A DNA stretch of 64,000 nt from Phycisphaerales bacterium (GTDB taxonomy: Bacteria; Planctomycetota; Phycisphaerae; UBA1845). Position numbers and translations under genes: made by a program. Position 1 is the stretch's first letter; the number at the start of each line of letters is the position of its first letter. Positions 19,901-33,083 of the stretch are shown here, piece after piece. The DNA lies in assembly GCA_020639115.1 (NCBI GenBank), contig JACKHG010000002.1, forward strand, positions 124,001 through 188,000. Reading direction: 5' to 3'. The notes beneath the pieces are model-generated. The model was given only the letters and a program-made list of their open reading frames with translations, was not told the DNA's origin and did not search any database.

Positions 19901-21550
19901 GCCGTCGTACGCCGGCGAAACCGCTTCGTGCAGCAGGCTGTCGGTCTCCCGCGCGTCCACGCTGCACAAGAGCAGCTCGCGCAGCAGCGCGCCGTCCCGC
20001 GGCGCCAACACGCCGAGGTAGATGTCGTTCTGCCGCGCATACACGGTCCACAGCGCGGTCGCCGTTCCATCCGCAATGCGCTCCGGCAACGCCATCGGTA
20101 CGCCCAGAAAGTGCACGTCCCCCAGCGGGTCGGACGCATCGGCGGTGCGCCCGCGCTCCCATACGGTTTCCCCCGAATCGGCCCGGTGCGCGATCAACCG
20201 CGATCCCTGCCACACCGAGCGAATCCCCGACTGCTCCACCTTGACCTGATCGTCCGGCCGCCGACCCAGCACGCCGACCCCGTTGCGATCGACCTCGAAC
20301 AGCATGCCGTCCGCCACCGCCAGGCCCGAACCGACGTAATCGTGCAGCAGGCGATCCCGCGTCGAGTAGCGGTCGAACACCTGCTGGTCACGCACCGCCC
20401 GATTGCGCAGCAGCCGGAAGCTCGGCGCCAGGCTGGTCTCCGGCGCCGGATCGGTCTGCCAGAGGAAGTCGAGACTCTCCAGGTCGAGCGCGACGATCTG
20501 GTTCACCCACTTCACGAACACGCGACCATCCGCAACCACCGGGCGCGAGGCGGGCAGGCCCCGCTCGCGATCCAAGTGCTGCAGGTATTCCCGATCCCAC
20601 CAGTCCGGTTCGTCGGCGGGCAGTGTGTAGCGCCAGGGCAAATTCTCGCGCAACTCCGGCGACGTCGCCGGCATGTGGCAGCTCCGCGCCAGATCGCCCG
20701 CGACCAGCGGCCAGCTTTCGCCGCCGGCGTCCGCCAGCGCCTCGCCGGCATCCTGCCAGCCACTCGCTACCAGGGCCGCGACACGCTCCGTCGCCTCATC
20801 AGTCGGAGTGGTGTCCAGCACCTCGCCCAACGCAGCCTCCGCCCGCACGCGATCGCCCAGCATGAGCCAGCACACCGCCCGCTTCAGCGCTACCCGACGC
20901 GCCGGAACGTCGCGATCGTGACACCAGGCGTCCAGCCGCTCGATCACGTCCAGCGCGTCGGCGGGCAGGCCTTTGTCCATCAGGATGATCGCAAGCAGGT
21001 CCGCGGCATCGTCTCCGCGACTCGTGATCAGGTAGCGATCCACCAGCGTGCGCAGCGCGGACTCGTCGCCCTCGGTCAGCGCTTTCTGCCAGAGGTTCTC
21101 GGCGATGCCGTCCGTCAGCAGGCGATAGGCTGCGATCCCCTCCGGCGGCATGTCCGCCAGCAGCGCGGTCGCCCGTCGCCGGGCCGACTCCCGCGTGACG
21201 TACCCGCCCTGCTGCTCGCCGGCGGGGAGCAGCGCACCGCTTTCGTCGTCGATGATCCGCTGGAGCGAGTCGATCGCCAGCTTCCAGTCGCGCCGCTCGA
21301 GGGCGTCCTCGCCGGTCCGCAGCAGGTTCTCCAGGTCGGGGCGGCGGGGCAGCAGTCCGGCGTCGAGCACCGTCGGCGCCTGCCAGTTGCGGCGAATCTG
21401 GGCGGTGGCTTCGCCGGTGAACACCAGCGCACCGGCGACGGCCAGGAGGCAACCACCCCAGCCGCTCAGCGCACGCGCGCGCAGGGGCACTGGCTGTGCC
21501 CCGCGGCGGAGCGGCCCACCGGTCAAGTTTATTGCCCTGCTTGCCACCAC
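16994..21550 (-). CDS. Giant exported PQQ-like beta-propeller / TPR protein
   Basis: This 1518-residue protein carries at least two PQQ-type propeller regions separated by helical TPR-like parts. An N-terminal helical stretch (about 60-290, DALERRDWKLAIDSLQRII and similar) comes first. A propeller follows, with blade endings such as IVALDLESLDFLWQTDP, GETVWERG, VLWSYPR and LDTGAEVWRS (about 300-720). A second TPR area (about 750-1080) leads to a second propeller with ATAYDAASGRRV and LVSLDLATGKERW (about 1100-1500). A hydrophobic signal-like segment (CLLAVAGALVFTGEATAQ) lies at about 34-51. The first in-frame start is a GTG at 21550; a GTG at 21490 would place the signal peptide nearer the N-terminus. 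No catalytic residues could be assigned. It heads the gene train and probably serves as a large periplasmic platform. Confidence 0.85.
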   Translation of the reverse strand: MVASRAINLTGGPLRRGAQPVPLRARALSGWGGCLLAVAGALVFTGEATAQIRRNWQAPTVLDAGLLPRRPDLENLLRTGEDALERRDWKLAIDSLQRIIDDESGALLPAGEQQGGYVTRESARRRATALLADMPPEGIAAYRLLTDGIAENLWQKALTEGDESALRTLVDRYLITSRGDDAADLLAIILMDKGLPADALDVIERLDAWCHDRDVPARRVALKRAVCWLMLGDRVRAEAALGEVLDTTPTDEATERVAALVASGWQDAGEALADAGGESWPLVAGDLARSCHMPATSPELRENLPWRYTLPADEPDWWDREYLQHLDRERGLPASRPVVADGRVFVKWVNQIVALDLESLDFLWQTDPAPETSLAPSFRLLRNRAVRDQQVFDRYSTRDRLLHDYVGSGLAVADGMLFEVDRNGVGVLGRRPDDQVKVEQSGIRSVWQGSRLIAHRADSGETVWERGRTADASDPLGDVHFLGVPMALPERIADGTATALWTVYARQNDIYLGVLAPRDGALLRELLLCSVDARETDSLLHEAVSPAYDGRTMYVTLSAGLVIAVDTERFALRWATSYPREPHITGSLAAANWLCGPPIVSGRVIVAAPPDCARLLGLDRANGTVLWSYPRPADVYYVLGADDRRVWLGGNSFVCLALDTGAEVWRSIDMDALKWEPTGRAAWSGKTIHIPTTKELVTISADTGEVVDETPLPADQLPLGNLLCLASALFSVDTNEVRKFPDLTVSYPRQLARFESDPKNEQAAVRLAWMELLRGEPRRTLTVLDAVRSAARAKGRYGGEISRLTIDAMLRLAARDDTGDVEAVQYLEKALTLTNRDIDQLRATLALAARWRKMGRGDDAYLKLWRLGMTPAGDDYVTIEPRLRNKARQVVAHVLARFERDLTARQLATIQAATQDELDAALAELNDEAHAAEGRQRLLRLAELDDAGGAGQAALVALGGIELSQQHYERSEQYLREAIRRNRATAVTAEAMRDLAEQYLGDDQKLDWEAQQLLDRLKRSYSGVTLPAGAGTVAVADEVERLQGLVDSAAAASDAAAAERKSLVLKAQPSGNQIPHLRAASLVEYVGAPAEAANRFALLFDEPGTVHAVAPGAQRVSWSVDLELPGAAPDPTAERGQRNEWSPDFHAIAFCDGQTAVINGPNGLFGVGLLTGRRLWGVTYEDEATADRAALRNRLMAVDRGRLICAPRRGVLSCSSVLDGNDVHWERILTDERVDTVTIKDDYCITLDNQRERATAYDAASGRRVAALKFTQPGAAVGVIPLVYDRGQLVGPTDARTVACYSLETPGEPNWRYTMPQDVRWIFNAGDGYVGVCSVEGYIRLLDILEGDVVLSAQLPTAAAGYAEGVIHDDALLLMIAARSAEGPNPSLVSLDLATGKERWSSAQGYGACGAGPFALWKLLHVADDVVPIFRRVETPSSNTFLEAKGRIVVEMVDKKTGKTVGPSVDTNHAVTLNERLTGEFGLWPGHLLVGTQQGVLVLSTTEQAVADEAKNAGEVKP

Positions 21551-21924
21551 AAGCTGTCCCGTTTTCGCGCTCCGAACGCGTGCCTGGGATTCGTATCGCC
21601 TATTGGGTTATCGGACGACTGGGGGACGAATCGATGGCTTGTCGGCACAGGGCTCGCCTCCCCAGCCTCACAGCCCTGTATGTTTATACTGCGGTCCCCA
21701 GCCTCCAGCGCTTCCGACGTGTACCCCGACAAGAATACACAGCGCCACCCGCGGTCGCCCGACGCCGCGCCTCACGCTCCCCTATGCATCGGTGCATGGA
21801 CGCAGGATGCCCCAGCGGGCTGGATACAGAACATCGCTGGAGTCGGCGGCTTCGTGCGTAAGTTTATTCTAGATATGGATTTACGTTTTGAATTGGGCGC
21901 CGTTAAGTTCCCCCGGGTGCTCCC
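21551..21924. other. Intergenic region upstream of the 21-kb operon
   Basis: This gap lies between the start of the PQQ-propeller gene and the stop of apt, both on the minus strand, and should hold the operon promoter. I see no convincing sigma-70 promoter. It contains one copy of the 41-bp AT-rich element and a small palindrome around 21784-21797 (ATGCA...TGCAT). A short open frame on the minus strand (21529-21732) has no coding character. Confidence 0.6.
21859..21899 (+). repeat. 41-bp AT-rich element, copy 1
   Basis: The element begins TAAGTTTAT, has a 13-base variable middle, then TTACGTTTTGA and ends GGCG. A gap-free match with about 31 of 41 identities lies at 56689-56729. It stands out by its low GC against the surrounding sequence. 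Confidence 0.6.
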
Positions 21925-22470
21925 TCAGTCGTCGTAGCGCAGCACGGCGTACACCGGATAGTTCGCGATCCGCTGGCGGCCGTTCAGGAACGCCAGCTCG
22001 ATCAGGAAAGCAGCCGCCACGATCTTGCCGCCCAGTTCCTCGACGAGTTCCCCACAGGCTGCCACCGTCCCGCCCGTCGCCAGCAGATCGTCCACGAGCA
22101 GGACGTTCTCGCCCGGGTTGATCGCGTCCTTGTGGACGTAGAGCTTGTTGGTGCCGTACTCCAGCGAATAGCTGCGTTCCAGCGTCGCCCGCGGCAGTTT
22201 GTCCGGCTTGCGCACCGGTACGAAGCCCGCAGAGAGACTCTGGGCCACGGCTGTCCCGAAGATGAACCCCCGCGACTCGGCCCCGACGACCTTATCGATG
22301 TTCATCCGTCGGAACGGTTGGGCGAGACACTCCACCGCCAGCGACAGGCCCGCCGGGTCGGCCAGGAGGGGCGTGATGTCCTTGAACATGATGCCGGGCT
22401 TGGGAAAGTCGGGCACATCCTGGATGAGCGCAGCGAGGTCGGTCACGGCAAGAGGGCTTTCGGGGATCAT
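21925..22470 (-). CDS. apt: Adenine phosphoribosyltransferase
   Basis: This 181-residue enzyme makes AMP from adenine and PRPP in purine salvage, in the cytoplasm. It has the usual length and motifs: FPKPGIMFKDITPLLADP at the N-terminus, GAESRGFIFG, RKPDKLPRAT, and the PRPP-binding loop VLLVDDLLATGGT. The start ATG at 22470 gives the canonical N-terminus; the open frame continues far upstream without homology. It is transcribed away from hppA, which suggests a shared divergent control region. Linkage of salvage with a pyrophosphatase fits, since the reaction releases pyrophosphate, but this is only context. Confidence 0.96.
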   Translation of the reverse strand: MIPESPLAVTDLAALIQDVPDFPKPGIMFKDITPLLADPAGLSLAVECLAQPFRRMNIDKVVGAESRGFIFGTAVAQSLSAGFVPVRKPDKLPRATLERSYSLEYGTNKLYVHKDAINPGENVLLVDDLLATGGTVAACGELVEELGGKIVAAAFLIELAFLNGRQRIANYPVYAVLRYDD

Positions 22471-22825
22471 GGGCGGTTCTCTGCTCGAGGCACAGGGGAT
22501 TACGGATGCACAGCCACCGGCGTGCCTGGGGCTGCCGGTGGCCAGCGGGAAACCTAGCGGCTCGCTGCACGCATGGCAATGGCGCATCGGCCCGGACAGC
22601 CGCTGGCGGGCCACTCCGGGTGGATGCGACACGCTCCCGGCACGCGCTTCGGTCTGGACTTCACTCCTGGAGTTGCTATAGTCCCGCCTTCCGGGGGATG
22701 GGCGCATGCCCTCGGCATAAGCCTCTGTCACTACCGGTCTTATTGCTAAATCACGCGCGTGTTTTACACGGGCCCGAGTCTGCCTATCGGGCGCGAGAAG
22801 GGTCCCCGAAGCGGAGGATAAGGTC
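22471..22825. other. Divergent control region between apt and hppA
   Basis: The 355-base gap holds promoters for two divergent genes. The plus-strand side has an extended -10 candidate and a strong ribosome site, both listed separately. No riboswitch-like structure was recognised. Confidence 0.5.
22674..22682 (+). promoter_or_regulatory. Candidate extended -10 promoter of hppA
   Basis: TTGCTATAGT gives an extended -10 (TGnTATAGT). The -35 region is weak. It would produce a leader of about 140 bases before the hppA start. Confidence 0.3.

Positions 22826-22828
<3 letters not shown>
22813..22828 (+). promoter_or_regulatory. Ribosome binding site that fixes a TTG start for hppA
   Basis: GGAGG at 22813-22817 lies 8 bases before a TTG codon at 22826. 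No ATG or GTG at suitable spacing precedes the first membrane segment, so TTG is the likely start. Confidence 0.65.
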
Positions 22829-25531
<2,703 letters not shown>

Positions 25532-25694
25532 ACCGTCCGACAGGATCGAAAGCCCCCGACAATCTCGAGGGGAGCGCCTTTTCGTACGGACCGCTGCATG
25601 ACCCGGTCCCGGAAAAGTCCGCTCCCCTTCTTCATGCGCACCCGGCCGGGGGCGGTAGCCAATTTCGCGGCCTTCGGCTAATCTGAGGGCCATC

Positions 25695-26069
25695 ATGGTC
25701 CGCGAAGATGAAGCCAAAGACCGGCAGTTCGCCATTGAACTCGCCCGCATTGTCGCCGACGACAAGTGCGAGGAGGTCACGGTCATGGATCTGCGCGGCA
25801 TGAGCCCGGTGACTGACTTCTTCGTGATCTGCAGCGGCACCAGCGACCGGCAGATGCGCACCGCCGCCGAGCACGCCGTGGAGTACGGCAAGAAGGTCGG
25901 CGAGCCGCCGTTCACGCTCTCCGGCCTCGAGTCGCCGACCTGGGTGCTGATCGACTTCGTCAACGTCGTGCTCCACGTCTTCACGCCGGAGCACCGGACC
26001 TACTACGACCTCGAACTGCTGTGGGGGGACGCGCCGCGCGTGGAGTGGCGCCGCAGCGCTTCGGCATAG
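25695..26069 (+). CDS. rsfS: Ribosomal silencing factor RsfS
   Basis: This 124-residue protein binds L14 of the large ribosomal subunit and blocks subunit joining under starvation. The family core is clear: VTVMDLRGMSPVTDFFVICSGTSDRQMRTAAEHA, then WVLIDFVNVVLHVFTPEHRTYYDLELLWGDAP. The length is normal. It lies in the same direction between hppA and argS with gaps of 163 and 103 bases. Confidence 0.95.
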   Translation: MVREDEAKDRQFAIELARIVADDKCEEVTVMDLRGMSPVTDFFVICSGTSDRQMRTAAEHAVEYGKKVGEPPFTLSGLESPTWVLIDFVNVVLHVFTPEHRTYYDLELLWGDAPRVEWRRSASA

Positions 26070-26172
26070 AACCCCGAATCGACGGCGCCCGCGGCTGCAC
26101 TTGGATCCGCGCCGCCAGCGCCAGCGAGCGGGCGGCCCGCTCGGCCCAACGACCCGCATCAACCGTGCATCC

Positions 26173-27975
<1,803 letters not shown>

Positions 27976-28220
27976 CGGCTGGGCTCCCTGCATCGAGAAG
28001 TTCGCCCGGAATTTCAGCGCCCGCCGTGCCGCGGCACCGCGTGACGGATCGTTCACACCGGTCGCAGGTGTGTAACCACCCCTCAAGTGCAGCTTCATGC
28101 GGGCCGCGCGTCGTTTCGTGACGTATGATTCTTATGGAAAGCGGCTGTGCTGATCGGGCGGCCCGCAGCTCGCGACCCACCGGATACGCCGTTTCCGCCG
28201 CCCGCCAAAGGAGGCAAGCC

Positions 28221-28394
28221 ATGCAACTCGAACTGACCATCGAGGAGGTCCAGGCCCTCCGGGAGTTGGTCGATCGCGAGCTCCGCGACCTCAACCCGGA
28301 AATCCGCCACACGGACACCACGTCCGTCCGCGAGCAGCTTCGCAAATTCCAGCACACACTGGACGAGCTGCGCGGCAAACTGGTTGCAGCCTGA
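28221..28394 (+). CDS. Small conserved helical protein
   Basis: This 57-residue protein begins MQLELTIEEVQALRELVDRE and is almost all amphipathic helix. The ATG has a strong AAAGGAGG ribosome site 6 bases upstream, which decides the start. I have seen similar small proteins in Planctomycetota (helix with TIEEVQALRELV-like opening, then a charged second helix), without known function. It stands alone between argS and the acyl-CoA synthetase. A bulged hairpin at about 28405-28426 (CGTGCCCC...GGGCGCACG) follows the stop and may end transcription. Confidence 0.75.
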   Translation: MQLELTIEEVQALRELVDRELRDLNPEIRHTDTTSVREQLRKFQHTLDELRGKLVAA

Positions 28395-28659
28395 CCACTG
28401 ATCTGCGTGCCCCGGCAGGGCGCACGGGCGAATCCGTCGGCGACATCGCCCCGCGCCCGCACCACCGAGGTCCGACGACATCCCATCCCTGCTTCCGGGC
28501 TCGAGCGCTTCCCCCGGCAGGCCCAATCCGCCGAACGGCCCTGAGCGGCCGCGCAACCATTGCACCTCCGCCCGCTTTCCCGCCCCGGCACTATGATTGC
28601 ACAGAGTGCGGGTCCTCGTGGCTGGCCCGCGCGCTCGTCCCCAGCCGGGTGAGGTGGTC

Positions 28660-30921
28660 ATGTCCGTTGATTTTGCCGTTATCGATGCTCTGCTCGAAGA
28701 CGCCTGGAGCCAGGGGCGCCGGACGCTGTTCGAACACGAAGTCTACGAACTTATCCACGCGTCGGGCGCGGTGCGCGTACCCCGGACCGTGTTCCGGGCG
28801 GCGAGCGATGCGTTCACGCCCGCGGATCTGGAGCGCGTGCCCGGGCCGCGGGCGGTGCTCAAGATCGTCTCGCCGGACATGGCCCACAAGAGCGACGTCG
28901 GCGGTGTCCGCTTCGTTGCCCACGACCTGGACGAAATCAACCGGGTCGCAGGCGAGTTCGCCGATATCGCCAACGAGGCCCAGGCGACCCTCTCCGGCTC
29001 CTTGCTCTGCGAGTACATGCCGCACAGCGCCGCGAGCCTGGGCAACGAACTCTTCGTCGGCATCCGGGCCGCGCGGGAGTTCGGCCCCATCATTGCAGCC
29101 GGTCTCGGCGGCGTGCACACCGAGTACCTTGCCTCGGTGGCGCAGAAGGGCAAGGCGGTCGCGACCGCGCTGGCGGAGCAGGTCACCGGCGGCAAGTTCT
29201 TCACGATGTTTCAGCGGACCATGGCCTACGACATTCTCGCCGGCCGGGCCCGCGGCTACCGCCGCATCATCGACGACGACACGCTGATCGAGTGCTTCGA
29301 CGCGTTCATCGCCATGGCCCACCGCTACTGCGACAACGCCCGTGGGGACAAGCCGCTGATCGGCGAGCTCGAGGTCAACCCGTTCGCGCTTACCGAGGGG
29401 CACATGGTGCCGCTGGACGGACTGTGCAGCCTGACCGAGGCGCGGGCCCTGCCGCCCGCACGTCCGCTGTCCAAGATCAACCGGCTGCTCAAGCCCAAGT
29501 CCATGGCCATCGTGGGCGTTTCCACCAAGGGGCCCAACATGGGCCGCGTCATCCTCAACAACGTGATTGGCTGCGGTTTCGATACGAAGAAGCTATACGT
29601 CATCAAGCCGGGCGAGCAGGAAATCGATGGTATCGCCTGCGTGGATTCGGTCGCGGCCCTGCCGGAGCGCGTCGACCTGCTGGTGGTCGCCGTGTCCGCC
29701 GCGCAGGTTCCGGACATCGCCACCGAGGTGCTGGATACCGGCAAGGCCGAGTCGATCATCCTCATTCCGGGCGGGATGGGCGAGACCGCGGAGGGCAAGG
29801 CGGCTGAGGAGCAACTGCGCAGCCGCATCGAGGTCGCCCGGCACGACGGCAAGGGCCCGGTGTTTCTCGGCGGCAACTGTCTCGGCGTGCAGTCGCGGCC
29901 GGGCCGGTACGACACGATGTTCATTCCCGCGGACAAGCTCGCCAAGCGTTGGGATACCCAGGGCCGGCGTACCGCGGTCGTCTCCCAGAGCGGCGCCTAC
30001 GTCATCACGCGCATGAGCAACCTGGAGACGCTCGACCCCCACTACGCGATTTCGATCGGCAACCAGATCGATCTCACCATCTCCGACGTCGTGCGCTTCC
30101 TCGAGGAGCAGACCGATATCGACGTGTTCGGCGTGTACGTGGAGGGTTTCCGCGATCTCGACGGCCTGCAGATGGCTCGCACGGTCCAGCGGGCGGTGGC
30201 GCGCGGCAAGGACGTGATTTTCTACAAGGCCGGGCGCACCGCGGCGGGCCGCGCTGCTACCGCAGGTCACACGGCTTCGATCGCGGGCGACTACAACGTG
30301 TGCGAGGCGGCGATGTCGTCCGCGGGCGCCCTCGTCGCGGAGACGTTCAAGGAGTTCGAGCACCTGGTCCAACTGGCGGCGCACCTGCACGGGCGGGTCT
30401 GCAGCGGGCGGCGCATCGGCGCCGTGAGCAACGCGGGCTACGAGGTGGTGGGGATGGCCGACGCCACGACCGGTCCCAACCACCAGATATCGTTCGGGAA
30501 ACTGCGCGATCCGGACGCGGCTGATCTGCGCACCATCCTGCAGCGTTACAAGCTCGACCGGCTGGTGAACATTGCCAATCCGCTCGACCTGACGCCCATG
30601 GCTCCGGACGCGGCGCACGAGGAGGCCGTCCGGCTCATGCTGGAATGTCCCAACATCGACGCGGTGGTGGCGAGTTTCGTGCCGCTGACCCCCGCGATGA
30701 AGACGACGCCGGACGAGATCGGCGATGCCCGTTCGCTGGCCCACCGCCTGCCGCAGATCTTCGCCGAGACGTCCAAGCCGATCGTGGTGGCGATCGACGC
30801 CGGCCCACTCTACGACCCGCTGGCTCACGCGATCCGCGAGGGCGGCGTTCCGGTTTTTCGCAGCGCCGACGACGCGGTCCGCGCCCTCGGCCGCTACCTG
30901 TGCCACCGTACGCGGGCGTAG
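28660..30921 (+). CDS. NDP-forming acyl-CoA synthetase (acetate-CoA ligase type), beta-alpha fusion
   Basis: This 753-residue enzyme should interconvert an acyl-CoA plus NDP and phosphate with the free acid plus NTP. The ATP-grasp (beta) part comes first, about residues 1-265: VLKIVSPDMAHKSDVGGVRF, GIRAAREFGPIIAAGLGG and LIGELEVNPFAL. It is followed by the CoA-binding domain (from SMAIVGVSTKGPNMGRV) and the two succinyl-CoA-ligase-like domains. The expected phosphorylated residue is His537 in AGHTASIAGDY. Most fused members have the alpha part first, so this domain order is the reverse. The ATG at 28660 is preceded by GGTGAGG. The acid it uses is not evident. Confidence 0.88.
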   Translation: MSVDFAVIDALLEDAWSQGRRTLFEHEVYELIHASGAVRVPRTVFRAASDAFTPADLERVPGPRAVLKIVSPDMAHKSDVGGVRFVAHDLDEINRVAGEFADIANEAQATLSGSLLCEYMPHSAASLGNELFVGIRAAREFGPIIAAGLGGVHTEYLASVAQKGKAVATALAEQVTGGKFFTMFQRTMAYDILAGRARGYRRIIDDDTLIECFDAFIAMAHRYCDNARGDKPLIGELEVNPFALTEGHMVPLDGLCSLTEARALPPARPLSKINRLLKPKSMAIVGVSTKGPNMGRVILNNVIGCGFDTKKLYVIKPGEQEIDGIACVDSVAALPERVDLLVVAVSAAQVPDIATEVLDTGKAESIILIPGGMGETAEGKAAEEQLRSRIEVARHDGKGPVFLGGNCLGVQSRPGRYDTMFIPADKLAKRWDTQGRRTAVVSQSGAYVITRMSNLETLDPHYAISIGNQIDLTISDVVRFLEEQTDIDVFGVYVEGFRDLDGLQMARTVQRAVARGKDVIFYKAGRTAAGRAATAGHTASIAGDYNVCEAAMSSAGALVAETFKEFEHLVQLAAHLHGRVCSGRRIGAVSNAGYEVVGMADATTGPNHQISFGKLRDPDAADLRTILQRYKLDRLVNIANPLDLTPMAPDAAHEEAVRLMLECPNIDAVVASFVPLTPAMKTTPDEIGDARSLAHRLPQIFAETSKPIVVAIDAGPLYDPLAHAIREGGVPVFRSADDAVRALGRYLCHRTRA

Positions 30922-30947
30922 CGCGTCTCGACTGTATCATCGCGCAG

Positions 30948-30986
30948 AAAAACCGCCCGCGCACCGAATTCTCGATGCGCGGGCGG
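30948..30986 (-). terminator. Intrinsic terminator of the PDZ gene / sigma operon
   Basis: A perfect 10-bp stem, CCGCCCGCGC (30953-30962) with GCGCGGGCGG (30977-30986) and a 14-base loop, is followed on the minus strand by TTTTT. It lies 32 bases after the stop of the minus-strand PDZ protein gene, in the gap between convergent genes. Confidence 0.85.
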
Positions 30987-31018
30987 TATGCTTGTAGCGG
31001 CCAGGAAAGTGACGCCGC

Positions 31019-32407
31019 CTATTCGGGCAGGTCGGCGTTGACCACGTCCAGGTACTTGTCGAACGCCTCGGGATCGCGGGCCTCGAGGTCCGCCTCGTCC
31101 GCGTAGACCTTGACCACCTCGTTGTCCCCCTTGCGGATCGTCACTTCGATCTGCCCGTCGGGCGTGACCTTGAAGGTCCGTTTGGCCTTGCCCATGAAGC
31201 CGAAGCTGAAGTTCTGGCCGTTCGCGCCCTGGAAGGTCATGGCACCATGGCCGAACGCCTTCATGAGGGCCTCGTGCGCCGACTGCAGCGCTTCATCCGC
31301 CGCCGGGCCGGAGCCGAGCTGCGCCTTGAGCTGGTCGTGGAGATCCTCCGGAATGACGTTGTTGATTTTGAACGTGTACACGTCACCGTCGTTGTTCATC
31401 CACACGTTCGTCGAGCTTTCCGCCTGCGCGTCATACAGATCGAAGGCGTCCGGATCGCCGGCGGCGAGTTCGTCGGCGTTGGCGTATTCCGTCTCGGTGG
31501 CGGTGTCCTTGGCGCCCTCGGCATAGCGCTTGACCGTGATCGGCCCGTCCCCTTCCTGGCGGATCTCGACGACGTTGCCGTTGTCGTTGTTGGTCAGTTC
31601 CATGACGCGCTGTCCGTTGCGCACCGACAGGTTCATCGATGAGCCGCGATTGATCATTTCCGCGATGGCGTCGGGCAGGCCGTCGGTGCCGTCCAGGTCG
31701 TCGGCATTGAAGAACTGCATGTTGCCCTGGGGCGTGAGCATCGTGACGCCCGGCTGGACGTGGAGCTTCTGGCGGATGGTCATGTCGGGCGTGTGCAGCC
31801 ACTGGATGCTGCCCGACTTGGGCGCGGTCAGCGTGGCGGTCAGTTCCATGGGCTGACCGTCGCGCAGGATGCTGAGCTGGGCCACGCCGCCGGCGCCGAT
31901 GTCGCCGATGGTCTTGCCCAGGGCGGTGACGTCGTCGCTGACCGGCGCAGCGTTGATCGCCGTGATCACGTCACCCTTCATGAGCCCGGCCTGTTCCGCG
32001 GGGCTGTCCTTGACCACGTTGAGCACCTTCACGCCCGTATTCGCCGTCGTGCCGCTGCCGTCCGCGGTAACGGTCTGGCCGAGGGCCACGCCGAGCCAGC
32101 CGCGATTCGGATCGGCCGGCGTCGCGAGCCGCGTGAGCACGCGGATGTCCTTCTGGCCGTCCGCGGCGGCGCCGGCTGACGGCAACACGACGACCTGCGC
32201 GTCCCCGGTGCCTTCGGTCACCAGGCCGTCATCGCCCACCTGGAAGATCTTCACGTTCTTGGTGGTGGTGCCATCGTCGGTGGCCTCGACCGTGACGACG
32301 ACAGCCTGCGCATTCGCCGGCGCTGCCGCGGTTGCATCCGCCGCCGGCACCACGGCATGCGCCGAGGCGGCGATGCCGAGGGTACAGATCCAGGTCAGTG
32401 CTTTCAT
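31019..32407 (-). CDS. Exported PDZ-domain protein
   Basis: This 462-residue protein starts with a signal peptide (MKALTWICTLGIAASAHAV). One PDZ domain lies at about 105-190: RGWLGVALGQTV, VLNVVKDSPAEQAGLMKGDVITAINAAPV and LSILRDGQPMELTATL. No trypsin-like protease domain is attached. The remaining 270 residues are acidic and beta-rich and not recognised. The ATG at 32407 has an AGGAAGGAA ribosome site; the open frame upstream runs through non-coding sequence. It follows an ECF sigma factor and its putative anti-sigma factor, so it could sense or handle periplasmic protein damage as a non-catalytic DegS/RseP-like partner; that is inferred. Confidence 0.82.
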   Translation of the reverse strand: MKALTWICTLGIAASAHAVVPAADATAAAPANAQAVVVTVEATDDGTTTKNVKIFQVGDDGLVTEGTGDAQVVVLPSAGAAADGQKDIRVLTRLATPADPNRGWLGVALGQTVTADGSGTTANTGVKVLNVVKDSPAEQAGLMKGDVITAINAAPVSDDVTALGKTIGDIGAGGVAQLSILRDGQPMELTATLTAPKSGSIQWLHTPDMTIRQKLHVQPGVTMLTPQGNMQFFNADDLDGTDGLPDAIAEMINRGSSMNLSVRNGQRVMELTNNDNGNVVEIRQEGDGPITVKRYAEGAKDTATETEYANADELAAGDPDAFDLYDAQAESSTNVWMNNDGDVYTFKINNVIPEDLHDQLKAQLGSGPAADEALQSAHEALMKAFGHGAMTFQGANGQNFSFGFMGKAKRTFKVTPDGQIEVTIRKGDNEVVKVYADEADLEARDPEAFDKYLDVVNADLPE

Positions 32408-32495
32408 GGGGGATTCCTTCCTTTCGCTTTTCAGCAAGGTTCTTGTCGCAAAAACGCTCCGGGGCCCATTAACGCCGGCCACGCCGGCGGGAGAC

Positions 32496-33083
32496 TCAAA
32501 TCGGGTTGTTCGCATAACGCATGCGCGGGCTGTCGTCGTGCTCGACTTCCTGCACGACGTCCAGGTTGAGGAAATACACATTACCCTTCTGATCGGTCAC
32601 CATCAGCAGGTTGCGATTGGTGGTCTGGTCGATGTGCGCTTCCGGCAGGTCGGCTGCCCGCCAGACGCCGGCCGCGCTGGCCGGCTGGGAACCAACCACC
32701 GGTAGCGGGTGATGCGGATGCGTACTGCCCAGCGCCGGCGATGCGCTTGCCAGCGGCGTGCTCGGCTTCGACTCCGGCGTGCTCAAAAACACGATGAGCG
32801 CCAGGCAGGCCGCCAGCGCACTGGCCAGCACCATCCATCGGCCGGGGTGAACCGCATGCCGCGGCGCCGCCGACGTCACCACCAGGCGCGGCGACTTCCG
32901 TTCGGCGGATTCGCGCAGCACCGTCGCCGCGAGTTCGTCAAGGGCGGCGTACGCGTCGAGCATCGCGCGGGCTGCTGGGTTCTGCTGCAGTTCGCGATCC
33001 AGCTCTACGCGCTCCTCGGGAGTGATTTCGCCGTCCAGCCGGCGAACGATCAACCGCTCGATGTGTACGTTCATGGCAGTCAT
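32496..33083 (-). CDS. Putative anti-sigma factor, single-pass membrane protein
   Basis: This 195-residue protein has a cytoplasmic N-terminal helical domain of the anti-sigma type: IERLIVRRLDGEITPEERVELDRELQQNPAARAMLDAY, without the zinc His-Cys-Cys motif. A membrane helix (WMVLASALAACLALIVFLS, about 84-102) and an extracytoplasmic tail of about 90 residues follow. The ATG at 33083 overlaps the stop of the sigma gene as ATGA, which supports a one-to-one partnership. The tail ends in a short beta-rich part (KGNVYFLNLDVVQEVEH). Confidence 0.82.
   Translation of the reverse strand: MTAMNVHIERLIVRRLDGEITPEERVELDRELQQNPAARAMLDAYAALDELAATVLRESAERKSPRLVVTSAAPRHAVHPGRWMVLASALAACLALIVFLSTPESKPSTPLASASPALGSTHPHHPLPVVGSQPASAAGVWRAADLPEAHIDQTTNRNLLMVTDQKGNVYFLNLDVVQEVEHDDSPRMRYANNPI

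Noticed and set aside
21529..21732. A 67-codon minus-strand frame upstream of the PQQ-propeller gene
   Set aside because: It overlaps the start of the real gene and has no coding signs.
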